Below, piece after piece: positions 1 through 8,649 of a stretch of DNA of 64,000 bases (its first letter is position 1; each line of letters opens with the position of its first letter). The stretch covers positions 55,828-119,827 of the forward strand of contig CAYGVT010000159.1 in assembly GCA_964353355.1 (NCBI GenBank), written 5' to 3'. Below the pieces are notes generated by a model. The model saw only the letters and a program-made list of their open reading frames with translations. It was not told where the DNA came from and did no database searches. This stretch comes from CAYGVT01 sp964353355. GTDB taxonomy: Archaea; Thermoplasmatota; DTKX01; GCA-020343715. A program made the translations under genes and the position numbers.

Positions 1-123
1 CCAACTTCTTTCTCTATGCAGACGATGTATCCACGAACCCATCCACAAGTGCCCCGGCCACCATCCGCGTGGCCGTGCAAAGCCTTTTCTCCCCGGCCGC
101 GCTTGTCCGAGGGCGGTGCGCAC

Positions 124-492
124 TTGGCCCCCGACCGCATATCCCTCAGCAACATGGCCTTCTACGCCTTCCACGGCGTCGCCCCCAGCGAGAAGCGCGA
201 CGGCCAGCGGTTCTTCGTGGACGTCGACCTCTACTTGGACCTGCGCGAGGCGGGCCGGACGGACGAGCTCGGCAGGACCGTCGACTACGAGGGCGTCTTC
301 AACCTGATCAAGGGGACCGTGGAATCCCAGCGGTTCTACCTCATCGAGGCCCTCGCCGACCACCTGGCGCACGCCATCCTCGAGGGGTTCTCGGTCGAGC
401 GCGTGGTCGTGCGGGTGCGCAAGCCCTCGGTGCCCATCCAGGGCATCCTCGACTTCACGGAGGTCGAGGTCGACCGCACGCGGACGGGGTAG
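124..492 (+). CDS. folB: Dihydroneopterin aldolase (FolB family)
   Basis: FolB converts 7,8-dihydroneopterin to 6-hydroxymethyl-dihydropterin in folate or methanopterin synthesis, in the cytoplasm. The protein carries the family hallmarks: an N-terminal strand followed by YAFHGV and a Glu, then TVDYEGVF, then LIEALADHLA, and a C-terminal RVRKPSVPI stretch. I chose the TTG at 124 because it gives 122 residues, the usual family length, begins just before the first beta strand, and has a GAGGG at 109-113. The frame stays open back to an ATG at 16, but those extra residues are proline/arginine-rich and unlike FolB. It faces the minus-strand ABC exporter convergently. Family is clear; the exact start is not. 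Confidence 0.85.
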   Translation: MAPDRISLSNMAFYAFHGVAPSEKRDGQRFFVDVDLYLDLREAGRTDELGRTVDYEGVFNLIKGTVESQRFYLIEALADHLAHAILEGFSVERVVVRVRKPSVPIQGILDFTEVEVDRTRTG

Positions 493-562
493 GACCCTGG
501 TCGAGAAGCCCCATTGACGGCGATGGGCGCGAGCGCTCCCCGCCGTGGCATCGTCCGCATCC

Positions 563-3280
563 TCACGTCGCCCTGCGCATGAGCTCGACGACCGGCCTTC
601 TCGATACCGACCTGGCGGGCGAGTAGGTCCCGACGATGGACAGGATGACCGTGAGCACGAGCAGGTATGCCAGCGAGGCCCAGGGCACCTCGTAGGCGAA
701 GTCGATGGGCGAGAGCATGTTGAAAAACGCTATGATGAGCATGCTGAGCGTCGTGCCGACCACGACGCCCACGAGCATCGACGTGAGCGCGATGGTCGCG
801 CCCTCCGCCATGAGCATCCGCCGGAGGGCGCCCCCGCGCAGCCCGAGCGCGCGCACGACGCCGAGCTCGTACTCGCGCTCGAGCACGGACGCGAGGAGGT
901 TGGCGACCAGGGAGAAGAGCGCGACCAGCAGCAGTATCGTGAGGATGACGTAGAACAGGGCGTTGAGGGCCACCAGGTTGTCCCTGGCGAAGCCCGCGAG
1001 CGTGGTGGGCACGAACGCCTGCAGCTCGTAGAACACGCGGTAGCGCTGCTGTATCTGCCTGGCGGCCTGGTCGAGGTCGGTGCCGGGCCTCGCGTGGACG
1101 TAGACGGCGCCGTAGAGCACGTCGTCCACGGGCAGGCCCTCGAGCTCGGCGTAGACGGGCATCGCCACCAGCACCGTGGAGCGGTCCGCGTCCTCGGGCC
1201 TCTCCGGGAACTCCGAGCCGAAGCCGGGCAGCGACTCGAGCAGCAGCCGCACCTTGAGGAAGAGGCGCTCGGTCCCGTGGTCGATGACCACCGTGTCGCC
1301 GAGGCCCACGCGCAGCTCGAGCGCGAGGCCCCGCGAGATGACGATGCCGTCGTCGCCCAGATGGTCAAGCTCGCGCAGCTCGCCACGGTAGACGTCGTCC
1401 GCGGACGCGAACGTGGCCGAGAGCAGGTCGCCGCGCACGGCCTTCACGTCGACGCTCGCGCGACGCGAGGAGACGACGTCGGACAGGCTGGTGCGGTGCG
1501 CGGACGTGGCCGCCGCGACAGAGGCCGCGAAGTCGGACCGCTCGATGCCCTCGACGACCGACACTGGCACGGGCTCGGAGGTGAGGACGCGGATGTCCGA
1601 GCCGAACTCGTAAAGCGTCGTGCGCTCGATGCTGCCCGAGATGGCGGCGAAGAAGGAGGAGAAGAACAGCATGATGGCCACGATTATGGAGAAGATGAGC
1701 GTGGTCGCCGCGTTGCGCCGGACGTAGCGCTCGAGGCTCGCGCGCAGCAGCTTCCGCGTGGGGCCCATGAGCGGGCCGAGGAGGCCGAGGACGCCGCGCT
1801 GGACCCACGGGACGACCGCGAGCATCCACACGCAGTACGCGAGCAGCGTGACGAGGAAGGAGAAGATGAAGAACGTGAAGAACTGCAGCCCGCCGAACAT
1901 CAGGAAGTACGGTATGAAGAACGTGGAGTAGACGAGAGCTACGAACAGCAGGAACGCGCCCACGAGCAGCCGGCGGTCCACTCCCCGGCTCGACACGAAC
2001 CTGTACTCGCCCTCGCCCCGCGACTGGTACACCGCGGCCGCGGGGGAGGTGGCCATGGCCTTGCGGAGCGGCTGGAGGGCGAAGAGCGACGTGATGGCGA
2101 GCGTGATGGCGACCTGGCCCGCGACCACGCCCCAGTCGACGACCTGCGAGAAGTCGTCGGGGAGCGACCCGACCCCGCGCGCGTGGGCCAGGTAGGGCAG
2201 CCCCACCCCGAGCGCGAGGCCGATGGGCACGCCGAGCGCGAGCATGATGGCGAGCTCGCCCACTATGACGCGGCCTATCATGCGGCGGCGGGCGCCGAGC
2301 AGGCGCATGACCGCGAGGTCCTTGGCGCGCTCCTCGACGGAGAGGTTGAGGATGGAGGCTATCAGGATGCCCGAGATCGTGGGGAAGACCACCGAGAAGA
2401 CGTAGGCGATGACGTTGGTGGCCCGCGAGGCCTCGAGCGAGGCCTCGATGGCCTGCGCGCGCGGTGCGGTCACCACGAAGGCGGGCCCGAGGCGCAGCGC
2501 GATGCGCTCGGCGAGGTCCAGCACCTCCCCCGCGGGGTCCTGGGGGTCGTTGAGGTCGTACATGCCCGTGTCGACCGTGGCGATGACGGTCGAGGCCCTG
2601 CCCTCGACCCCGTACATCGCCTGCACCGCCCCCAGGTCCTTGACGGCGTACTCCTCGACGCCCTGGATGAACCGGCCCTGCTGCTCGATGGTGCCCGCGA
2701 CGGTCCAGTTCTCCACCGTCAGGTTCCGGGCGATGTCGGGGTCGGAGAACGGGTCCGAGGTGTTGGTGAGGTCCTCCAGGGGGCCGCGGTAGCCGATGAA
2801 CTGGACGCGGTCGCCCACGGTGACGTTGAGGGTGGTGGCGGCCTCCTTGCTCAGGACGCAGCCGTCCCCCTCGATGTCGTAGGTCCCGTTGAGGGAGCGG
2901 ACCTTGCCGTCCTGGTAGGCCTGCTCGGCCCCGTAGAGCACGATGAACGAGAACGGCGCCTCCGCGGAGCCCTCCTCGCGCGCGATGACGACCTGGGTGA
3001 TGAGCGGGTGGACGTCCCTCACCCCCTCCCCGCGCAGCACGGACGCGACCTGGGCCGAGTCCAGGTAGGTGAGGTTCGCGATGTCCTGAGCGGGCGGGGC
3101 GACGCGGATGTCGTAGGCCGTGCCCTGCGTGAAGATGTCCGAGAACGTCACGAGGGCCACGTTGAACAGCACGCCCACGAGGACCATGAGGCACACGGAA
3201 ACGACGACGGACGCGACCCCGAGCGCGTTGCGCCTCCGGTTCGACCGGAACGCCCTGACAACGTAGTCCGAGACGGCCAT
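563..3280 (-). CDS. ABC transporter permease, FtsX/LolE type, two FtsX domains
   Basis: A 905-residue integral membrane permease. It has an N-terminal transmembrane helix (about residues 20-45), a large extracellular domain, a first FtsX-like helix group from about residue 290 (with the ERAKDLAVMRLLGA coupling segment), several central helices (about 440-550), a second extracellular domain and a last FtsX module from about residue 770 with EREYELGVVRALGLRGG. Such duplicated FtsX permeases work with a LolD/MacB-type ATPase to extract or export lipids, lipoproteins or peptides mechanically rather than through a channel. The ATPase gene lies 3 nt upstream in the same operon. The substrate cannot be told from sequence. 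The protein runs from an ATG at 3280 and looks intact. Confidence 0.9.
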   Translation of the reverse strand: MAVSDYVVRAFRSNRRRNALGVASVVVSVCLMVLVGVLFNVALVTFSDIFTQGTAYDIRVAPPAQDIANLTYLDSAQVASVLRGEGVRDVHPLITQVVIAREEGSAEAPFSFIVLYGAEQAYQDGKVRSLNGTYDIEGDGCVLSKEAATTLNVTVGDRVQFIGYRGPLEDLTNTSDPFSDPDIARNLTVENWTVAGTIEQQGRFIQGVEEYAVKDLGAVQAMYGVEGRASTVIATVDTGMYDLNDPQDPAGEVLDLAERIALRLGPAFVVTAPRAQAIEASLEASRATNVIAYVFSVVFPTISGILIASILNLSVEERAKDLAVMRLLGARRRMIGRVIVGELAIMLALGVPIGLALGVGLPYLAHARGVGSLPDDFSQVVDWGVVAGQVAITLAITSLFALQPLRKAMATSPAAAVYQSRGEGEYRFVSSRGVDRRLLVGAFLLFVALVYSTFFIPYFLMFGGLQFFTFFIFSFLVTLLAYCVWMLAVVPWVQRGVLGLLGPLMGPTRKLLRASLERYVRRNAATTLIFSIIVAIMLFFSSFFAAISGSIERTTLYEFGSDIRVLTSEPVPVSVVEGIERSDFAASVAAATSAHRTSLSDVVSSRRASVDVKAVRGDLLSATFASADDVYRGELRELDHLGDDGIVISRGLALELRVGLGDTVVIDHGTERLFLKVRLLLESLPGFGSEFPERPEDADRSTVLVAMPVYAELEGLPVDDVLYGAVYVHARPGTDLDQAARQIQQRYRVFYELQAFVPTTLAGFARDNLVALNALFYVILTILLLVALFSLVANLLASVLEREYELGVVRALGLRGGALRRMLMAEGATIALTSMLVGVVVGTTLSMLIIAFFNMLSPIDFAYEVPWASLAYLLVLTVILSIVGTYSPARSVSRRPVVELMRRAT

Positions 3281-3283
3281 CGC

Positions 3284-4030
3284 CTAGCGCTCCCCCTTGC
3301 CGTCGGCGCCAGGCAGCCCGGACGCCACCACGCGGCCGTCCTCCATGAGCACTCGCCTGCGCGCGGCCGCGGCCACCGTGGGGTCGTGGCTCACGAGCAC
3401 CAGCGTGACCCCGCGCTCGCGGTTGAGCTCGCCGAGCAGGCCCAGGATGGACGCGCCCGTCGTGCGGTCAAGGTCCCCGGTGGGCTCGTCCAGCAGCACC
3501 AGGTCCGGCTCGTTCGCGAGCGCGCGGGCGATGGCCACGCGCTGCTGCTCGCCGCCGGAGAGCAGCGAGGGCGTGTGGTCCGCGCGGTCCTCGAGCCCCA
3601 CCAGCCGCAGCAGCTCCTTGACGCGCGCGTCGCGGACCTGGCCGTTGACGCCCTTGAACGCTATCGGGAGCTCGATGTTCTCGGCTGCGGTCAGGGACGG
3701 GATGAGGTTGTAGAACTGGTAGACGAAGCCCACGCGGTCGCGCCTGAAGTCGGAGAGCGCGTCGTCGGTGAGGCCGAGCAGGTCGACCCCCGCCACGCGC
3801 ACGCGCCCCTGGGTGGGCAGGTCGATGGCCCCGATGATGTTGAGCATGGTGGACTTGCCGCAGCCCGACGGGCCCATGATGGCGACGAACTCGCCGCGCG
3901 GGATGTCGAGCGTCACGTCCACGAGCGCGCGCACCGGCACGCGGCCCGTCATGTAGACCTTGTGCACGCCCTCGAGCCGCACCATGGGGTCGGCGGTCGC
4001 GGGCGAAGGGGGGGTGTCCACGGGGCTCAC
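3284..4030 (-). CDS. ABC transporter ATP-binding protein, LolD/MacB family
   Basis: A 248-residue cytoplasmic ATPase that should power the FtsX-type permease encoded 3 nt downstream. All core motifs are visible: Walker A GPSGCGKST, a Q-loop within FVYQFYNLIPSLTA, signature LSGGEQQRVAIARA, Walker B LVLLDEPTGDLD and the switch His in LVLVSHD. The phrase DEPTGDLD and the EFVAIMGPSG context are typical of the LolD/MacB/YbbA group. The GTG at 4030 is used as start because a TATA-like element ends about 20 nt upstream, which fits a leaderless transcript. An ATG at 3985 (MVRLEGVHKVY) is an alternative that would remove a proline-rich 15-residue leader. Confidence 0.92.
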   Translation of the reverse strand: MSPVDTPPSPATADPMVRLEGVHKVYMTGRVPVRALVDVTLDIPRGEFVAIMGPSGCGKSTMLNIIGAIDLPTQGRVRVAGVDLLGLTDDALSDFRRDRVGFVYQFYNLIPSLTAAENIELPIAFKGVNGQVRDARVKELLRLVGLEDRADHTPSLLSGGEQQRVAIARALANEPDLVLLDEPTGDLDRTTGASILGLLGELNRERGVTLVLVSHDPTVAAAARRRVLMEDGRVVASGLPGADGKGER

Positions 4031-4049
4031 CGCGCGTCAAAGGCACTGG

Positions 4050-4062
4050 TGGTATTTTAAGG
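4050..4062 (-). promoter_or_regulatory. TATA-box promoter of the ABC exporter operon
   Basis: On the minus strand the sequence CTTAAAATACC lies 21-31 nt upstream of the GTG at 4030. This is the spacing expected when the archaeal transcription start coincides with the start codon, so the ABC ATPase mRNA is probably leaderless. No Shine-Dalgarno motif is needed or clearly seen. Confidence 0.6.
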
Positions 4063-4112
4063 CGGCCCCTCCCGGTTCCGGCGCACGGCGCGATGGCGCG
4101 CCCGTCGATGGG

Positions 4113-4442
4113 CTAGATGTTCCAGAGGAGGACGGCCAGCACGATGACGACCACGCCGAGGACCGGGCCCGCGAGCATGTACCGCTCCTCCCTCCTGAAG
4201 GACATGCAGCCGAGGGCCACCGCCCCGGCGCCGAGGGCGAGCCCGACCGACTGGGCCAGCACGACCGCCAGCAGCCCCGAGACGCCCAGGACCCCCGACA
4301 GCCAGCCGAAGGACACCCCGGACCCGTCGTGCAGCATCGGATGGAGGTCGTGGTACATCTGGAACGAGTAGCCTTGCAAGGAGGGCATGGGGTAGGCGGG
4401 GTGGAGGGGCCCGGCCGGGTCGCTGGCAGCGTACGTCTCCAC
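4113..4442 (-). CDS. Small membrane protein of unknown function
   Basis: A 109-residue protein with GTG start that I do not recognise. Its first 45 residues are polar and rich in Pro, His and Tyr. They are followed by two or three hydrophobic segments (about residues 45-62, 65-80 and 91-108) separated by a short basic loop, RREER, so it should be a multi-pass membrane protein with a short soluble N-terminus. It lies alone between the ABC exporter and the CofE-like gene, divergent from the latter. The evidence for coding is an uninterrupted hydrophobic pattern and codon use like its neighbours; it could still be a chance frame in GC-rich DNA. Confidence 0.5.
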   Translation of the reverse strand: METYAASDPAGPLHPAYPMPSLQGYSFQMYHDLHPMLHDGSGVSFGWLSGVLGVSGLLAVVLAQSVGLALGAGAVALGCMSFRREERYMLAGPVLGVVVIVLAVLLWNI

Positions 4443-4787
4443 GCCCTGCCCCCGGATGGGCGCGCCCCTCCGCTCGACGGAAGTAGGAGGACTTTCCGTG
4501 CAAACCCCTCATGTCGGTCATCATTCCGACGCAAGGAGGCACATGAGCCGTCAATGGTCGGAGATGACCCTCATCCAGTGCTTGGGTGGGGCTTGTATAT
4601 CTGTCTTGTCCTTGGCGAGGTCCAAATCGACAGATGGTGGGGAAGGGAGCAGCCATCCGAGGATCGGTTCGGGGACGGATCCGACCCGGCTGGATGGGGC
4701 CAGTCGCCTTGGTGGACCTCCACCACAGACCTTCCTGCAAGCGTTCCACAGAAGGCTTTTTCTCGGGGCAGGCCATTGGCTTCCCCC
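4443..4787. other. Divergent 345-bp intergenic region
   Basis: No convincing gene is seen here. A TATA-like GCTTGTATATC lies at 4591-4601 on the plus strand. If it drives the CofE-like gene, the leader would be about 165 nt long, unusual for this genome, where promoters mostly sit close to start codons. No riboswitch or RNA gene was recognised. Confidence 0.4.
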
Positions 4788-5618
4788 ATGCAATGCGCTG
4801 GCCCCGTCACCCTCGTGCCCCTGCACACCGGACTCATCCGCCCCCGCGAGGACCTGGCCGCGCGCCTGGCCGAGGTCTGGTGCGGCGAGTGCGGCCGCCC
4901 CGGCCCGGGCGACGCCGTCGTCGTCTCCAGCAAGGTGGTGGCCCTCGAGGAGGGCAGGTACGTCGAGCTCGCGTCCGTGAGGCCCACCCGTCGCGCGCGG
5001 GAGCTCGCGAGGAGGCACTCGATGGACCCCGCGTTCGTGCAGGTCGTCCTGGGCGAGGCCGACCGCGTGTTCGGGGGGGTCAAGGGCGCGCTGCTGACGA
5101 TGCGCCAGGGCTCGTTCATCGCCAACGCGGGCGCGGACCTGAGCAACTGCCCCCCGGGCCACACCATCCTGTGGCCCGAGGACCCGTGGGCGTCCGCGCG
5201 GCGGTTGCGGGAGCGGCTCGCCAAGGCGGGCTTCAAGGAGCTCGCGGTCGTCATCGCGGACTCGCACGTGCAGCCGCTCCGGTGGGGCACGGTGGGCATG
5301 GCCCTCGGCTGGGCGGGCCTCGTGGGCGTCGAGGACGCGCGCGGGCGGTCGGACCTCTTCGGCCGCGCGCTTCGCATCACCCGCCGCAACGTCGCGGACC
5401 AGGTCGCGTCCGCGGCCTCGCTCATGATGGGGGAGGCCGACGAGGCCGTCCCCGCCGTCTGGGCCAGGGGCTTCGGTGCCAGGCTGCCCGCCTACGGCGA
5501 GCAGGGGCCGGCCGACCTCCTTGTCGCGCCGGACGAGTGCCTCTACGCGCCCATCTACGGGCCTCGGCTCCTCGGGAAGGCACGGATGGGCAGGTCCGTC
5601 CGGGCACCGCGCAAGTAG
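4788..5618 (+). CDS. Coenzyme F420-0:L-glutamate ligase-like protein (CofE family)
   Basis: CofE adds gamma-linked glutamates to coenzyme F420-0 using GTP. The 276-residue protein follows the family pattern: an N-terminal PGDAVVVSSKVVALEEGR, then GSFIANAGADLSN, then LWPEDPWASARRLRERL, then VVIADSHVQPLRWGTVGMALG, and a C-terminal VADQVASAASLMMGEADE. The segment that usually reads SDTFGRPWR in classical CofE is ADSHVQPLR here, so this may be a divergent subfamily with a different acceptor. The frame is open far upstream, but ATG 4788 starts just before the conserved region. F420 in this organism would fit the flavodiiron protein at 23.4 kb. Family is secure, substrate less so. Confidence 0.82.
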   Translation: MQCAGPVTLVPLHTGLIRPREDLAARLAEVWCGECGRPGPGDAVVVSSKVVALEEGRYVELASVRPTRRARELARRHSMDPAFVQVVLGEADRVFGGVKGALLTMRQGSFIANAGADLSNCPPGHTILWPEDPWASARRLRERLAKAGFKELAVVIADSHVQPLRWGTVGMALGWAGLVGVEDARGRSDLFGRALRITRRNVADQVASAASLMMGEADEAVPAVWARGFGARLPAYGEQGPADLLVAPDECLYAPIYGPRLLGKARMGRSVRAPRK

Positions 5619-5663
5619 GACGATTTGCGACTCCCCAGGGGCCTGGGCGAACGGTATCGAAAG

Positions 5664-5672
5664 GCTATATAG
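5664..5672 (+). promoter_or_regulatory. TATA-box promoter of the polyglutamate operon
   Basis: GCTATATAG lies at 5664-5672, which would place the transcription start near 5695. The first gene would then have a leader of about 15-20 nt containing the Shine-Dalgarno motif GGAGGTG at 5701-5707. I see no other promoter-like element before the end of the CARDB gene at 15352. Confidence 0.6.
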
Positions 5673-5712
5673 CGCCAGTGCCCATCATATACAGAGCCCC
5701 GGAGGTGTTCCC

Positions 5713-8649
5713 ATCCCCACTCGGACAGGTCCGTTCGGTGCCGCGTCCCTCCTCACGGTCGCGCTCCTCATCGCGCTCGCCGCGCTGGCGGCCGCGCCTG
5801 GGGTGGGCGGGGCGGGCGTGGGACCGCACCCATCGGGCGCGTCCCCCCTCGCGACCGATGACGAGCCCGCGAACGACGGCACCTCGGGCGCGGCCACGGT
5901 CAAGGGCGGGGACACGGTCAACGGCAGCATCATGGTGACCGCCCCGGAGGACCTCAGGGACTGGTACAGGTGCCAGGCCAGCTCGAGCTCGACGCTCAAC
6001 GTGACGCTCTACCTCTACGACCATGACCCCTACTATCCCGCCGCGTACGACCTGAATCTGGGCGTCGGCCACTTCTATGAGGGGCAGTTCATCTGGTCGG
6101 AGGTGGCCTCGACCGAGGCCCGCTACGAGCAGGTCTCGGCCGCCGCGTACTCCCCGATGGAGTTCTACATCCTGGTGTCCGCCAGCCTCTCGGAGGACGG
6201 GACGACACCCGACACCCGGCCGGTCGGCTACCGTCTGGACCTGGCGGTCAAGGGCGTGACGCCCATAGCGAGGGAGGAGACGGTCTGGGACTACCTCGAC
6301 CGCGAGGGGGGAGTGAAGTCGGCCGATTGGTACGTCGTCTCACCGTCCCCGACCTACGACGAGTGGCTCGAGGTCTACGTCTGGGTCCCCGACACGGGCG
6401 ACTTCGACGTCTTCGTCTACAACGGCTGGTTCTACGACAAGGGCCGTCTCCAGGCCGTCAACATCTCCGCGCAGAGGGCTACCGGCAATGCCGAGTACCT
6501 CACGTTCACCGGGGCCGAGGGCGCCTACTACATCAAGGTCATGTCCAAGACGGGCTACGGCTGGTACGCCGTCTACGTCCAGACCGCGGGGACCATGAGA
6601 GCGCCCAACAACCAGTGGGCCGGCGCCACGGAGGTCTCGGACAACGCGCCCATCCACGGCGAGCTCGACCAGAGCACTGACCACTACGACTGGTTCAGGT
6701 TCAAGGTGAGGGCCGGCGAGGTCATCCCCAAGATAAGGTTCGAGCTCGACCAGGGGACCTGGAACATCTTCAACGTCTCGGTCTACGACGAGGGCAAATC
6801 CTACGTGACGGGGGCCTACACCACCAGGACGGGCGGCATGCCGGCGTCGGACAACCTCCCGACCATCGGCGTGAACATCAAGGGCCTCACGCCTGTCTAC
6901 GACGGCTACTACTACCTCGTCCTCAGGGCTGACATCGAGAGCTCCGCCTTCTACTACCCGCTCTACTACACGCCCGTCCGCTGTGACTACTGGCTCACGT
7001 TCACGCTGCCCAACCAGCCCCCGAGGGCCATCGGGACCATACCGCCCGTCCTGATCGACGAGGACACGGACTTCACGGGGCTCGACCTCTTCGACTACTT
7101 CTCGGACCCCGACGCGGACTTGCTCAACTTCTCCCTCGACAGGCCCACCCAGCACATCACCGTGGCCTTCAACGTGACGTCGGGCGCCATCACCATCGTG
7201 CCTGACAGGGACTGGTCCGGGATGGAGAGGGTCTACATCAGGGCGACCGACTCCGGCCCGGGCCACAAGTTCGTGGAGACGTCCTTTTTCGTCACCGTCT
7301 ACTCCGTCAACGACCCGCCCGCACAAATCCCGGGCAGGTCGATCGGCCCGATCGTCATGTACGAGGGCGAGGTCGGCCGGACCCCCGCGATGGGCACCCT
7401 CTTCACGGACCCGGACAACGATCTCCTCAGGCCCCTGGTGTACACGCTCGAGCTCGCAGGCGAGGACGTCCATCCCGCGGGGGCGCACATGCCCCGGCCC
7501 TCCTTCGACAGGGCCACGGACGTATTCGTCGTCGGTCCCGCGAGCCTCATGTACGGCGACGCGACCTTCCGGGTCCGGGCCGATGACATCAACAACACGC
7601 CCCCCGAGCTGCTGCCGAGCGTCGAGTTCACGGTCTCTGTGCTCCACAGGAACCACCCGCCCGCCCTGCGGCAGGGCGTCACCGACCCGTTAACGGTGGT
7701 CCTCCACGAGGGCGAGCTCAACATGAGCATCTCCGCCTGGGGCCTCGTCGAGGACAAGGACACGGCCTACGCGGCGGACTCCCTCGGGTTCAGCATCTCG
7801 ACCCCCGTCTCGCTCTTGGTCGGTATCGACCAGAACGGCTCTTTGTGGTTCGACACCCGCAGGCAGTACTATCCTGGCCAGAACTACCAGGAGGACCTCA
7901 CCCTCAAGGCCGTCGATTCCTCAGGCTCGGGCCTGAGGCTGAACATGTCCATCACCATCTTCCCCAACGACGACCCGCCCGAGGTCACCTCGACGAGCCC
8001 GAGAGACTCCACCGACGTCGCGCTCCTCGAGGGCGAGAGGATGGAGTTCAAGGTCGTCGTGAGGGACCCGGACACGTCCCATGCGCTCCTGGACTACTCC
8101 TGGTCCCTTGACGGGACGGTCCTGCCCGGCGAGAACAGGTCTCTCCACTCGTACATCACGACCTTCGACTCCTCCGACGGCAAGGTCCACTTCCTGAAAT
8201 CGACGATAAGGTCCGGGCTCCACACCCTCGCGGCATCCTGGAACATCACAGTCAGGAACGTGAACAGGCCGCCTCTTTACGTCATACTGCTCAACCCCCT
8301 CAACTCCTCTCGCTACGCGGTGGGCGACTCCGTTGCCTTCACCGGAGCGGCCCTGGACCCCGACGGGGACGCTATGGTCTTCAAGTGGTACGACGGCGAC
8401 AGGTCCCTCGGGGAGGGCCGGGAGATGATGAGGACCGACCTGCTCCCGGGCATACACATCGTGAGGCTCATGGTGTCGGACGGGACCTACAGCATCAACG
8501 CGAGCGTCGTCTTCGAGGTCACGCGGCCAGTGAGGGTGGGCGACCAGACCCCTGGCTACGAGGCGCCAGCGCTCGCCGCGGCCTTGGCCGTCGCCGCCTC
8601 GGCCGTGGCCATGATGCGGGGGCGCGCCGGAAGGAGGCGGTCACGGTGA
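5713..8649 (+). CDS. Secreted, membrane-anchored surface protein with Ig/cadherin-like domains
   Basis: A predicted 978-residue surface protein. It has a clear N-terminal signal peptide (GAASLLTVALLIALAALA), two regions like bacterial pre-peptidase C-terminal domains (about residues 45-430, with repeated DxYxV and YYIKV motifs), several cadherin/Ig-like repeats with DPD or DKD calcium-type motifs (about 430-940), and a single C-terminal helix followed by a basic tail, so most of it should be outside the cell. Many N-x-S/T sequons are present. No ATG, GTG or TTG in frame precedes the signal peptide. An ATC at 5713, five bases after a perfect GGAGGTG, gives a normal signal peptide and is my choice. 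Its stop overlaps the next start (GTGA). Confidence 0.8.
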   Translation: MPTRTGPFGAASLLTVALLIALAALAAAPGVGGAGVGPHPSGASPLATDDEPANDGTSGAATVKGGDTVNGSIMVTAPEDLRDWYRCQASSSSTLNVTLYLYDHDPYYPAAYDLNLGVGHFYEGQFIWSEVASTEARYEQVSAAAYSPMEFYILVSASLSEDGTTPDTRPVGYRLDLAVKGVTPIAREETVWDYLDREGGVKSADWYVVSPSPTYDEWLEVYVWVPDTGDFDVFVYNGWFYDKGRLQAVNISAQRATGNAEYLTFTGAEGAYYIKVMSKTGYGWYAVYVQTAGTMRAPNNQWAGATEVSDNAPIHGELDQSTDHYDWFRFKVRAGEVIPKIRFELDQGTWNIFNVSVYDEGKSYVTGAYTTRTGGMPASDNLPTIGVNIKGLTPVYDGYYYLVLRADIESSAFYYPLYYTPVRCDYWLTFTLPNQPPRAIGTIPPVLIDEDTDFTGLDLFDYFSDPDADLLNFSLDRPTQHITVAFNVTSGAITIVPDRDWSGMERVYIRATDSGPGHKFVETSFFVTVYSVNDPPAQIPGRSIGPIVMYEGEVGRTPAMGTLFTDPDNDLLRPLVYTLELAGEDVHPAGAHMPRPSFDRATDVFVVGPASLMYGDATFRVRADDINNTPPELLPSVEFTVSVLHRNHPPALRQGVTDPLTVVLHEGELNMSISAWGLVEDKDTAYAADSLGFSISTPVSLLVGIDQNGSLWFDTRRQYYPGQNYQEDLTLKAVDSSGSGLRLNMSITIFPNDDPPEVTSTSPRDSTDVALLEGERMEFKVVVRDPDTSHALLDYSWSLDGTVLPGENRSLHSYITTFDSSDGKVHFLKSTIRSGLHTLAASWNITVRNVNRPPLYVILLNPLNSSRYAVGDSVAFTGAALDPDGDAMVFKWYDGDRSLGEGREMMRTDLLPGIHIVRLMVSDGTYSINASVVFEVTRPVRVGDQTPGYEAPALAAALAVAASAVAMMRGRAGRRRSR

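Noticed and set aside
545..4060. Plus-strand 1,171-residue open frame opposite the ABC exporter genes
   Set aside because: Low-complexity Arg/Glu/Asp/His-rich translation, antisense to two genes with all ABC and FtsX motifs. A shadow caused by high GC.
4443..4787. Possible non-coding RNA or riboswitch before the CofE-like gene
   Set aside because: A TATA-like site and a long leader are present, but I could not recognise a conserved RNA structure.
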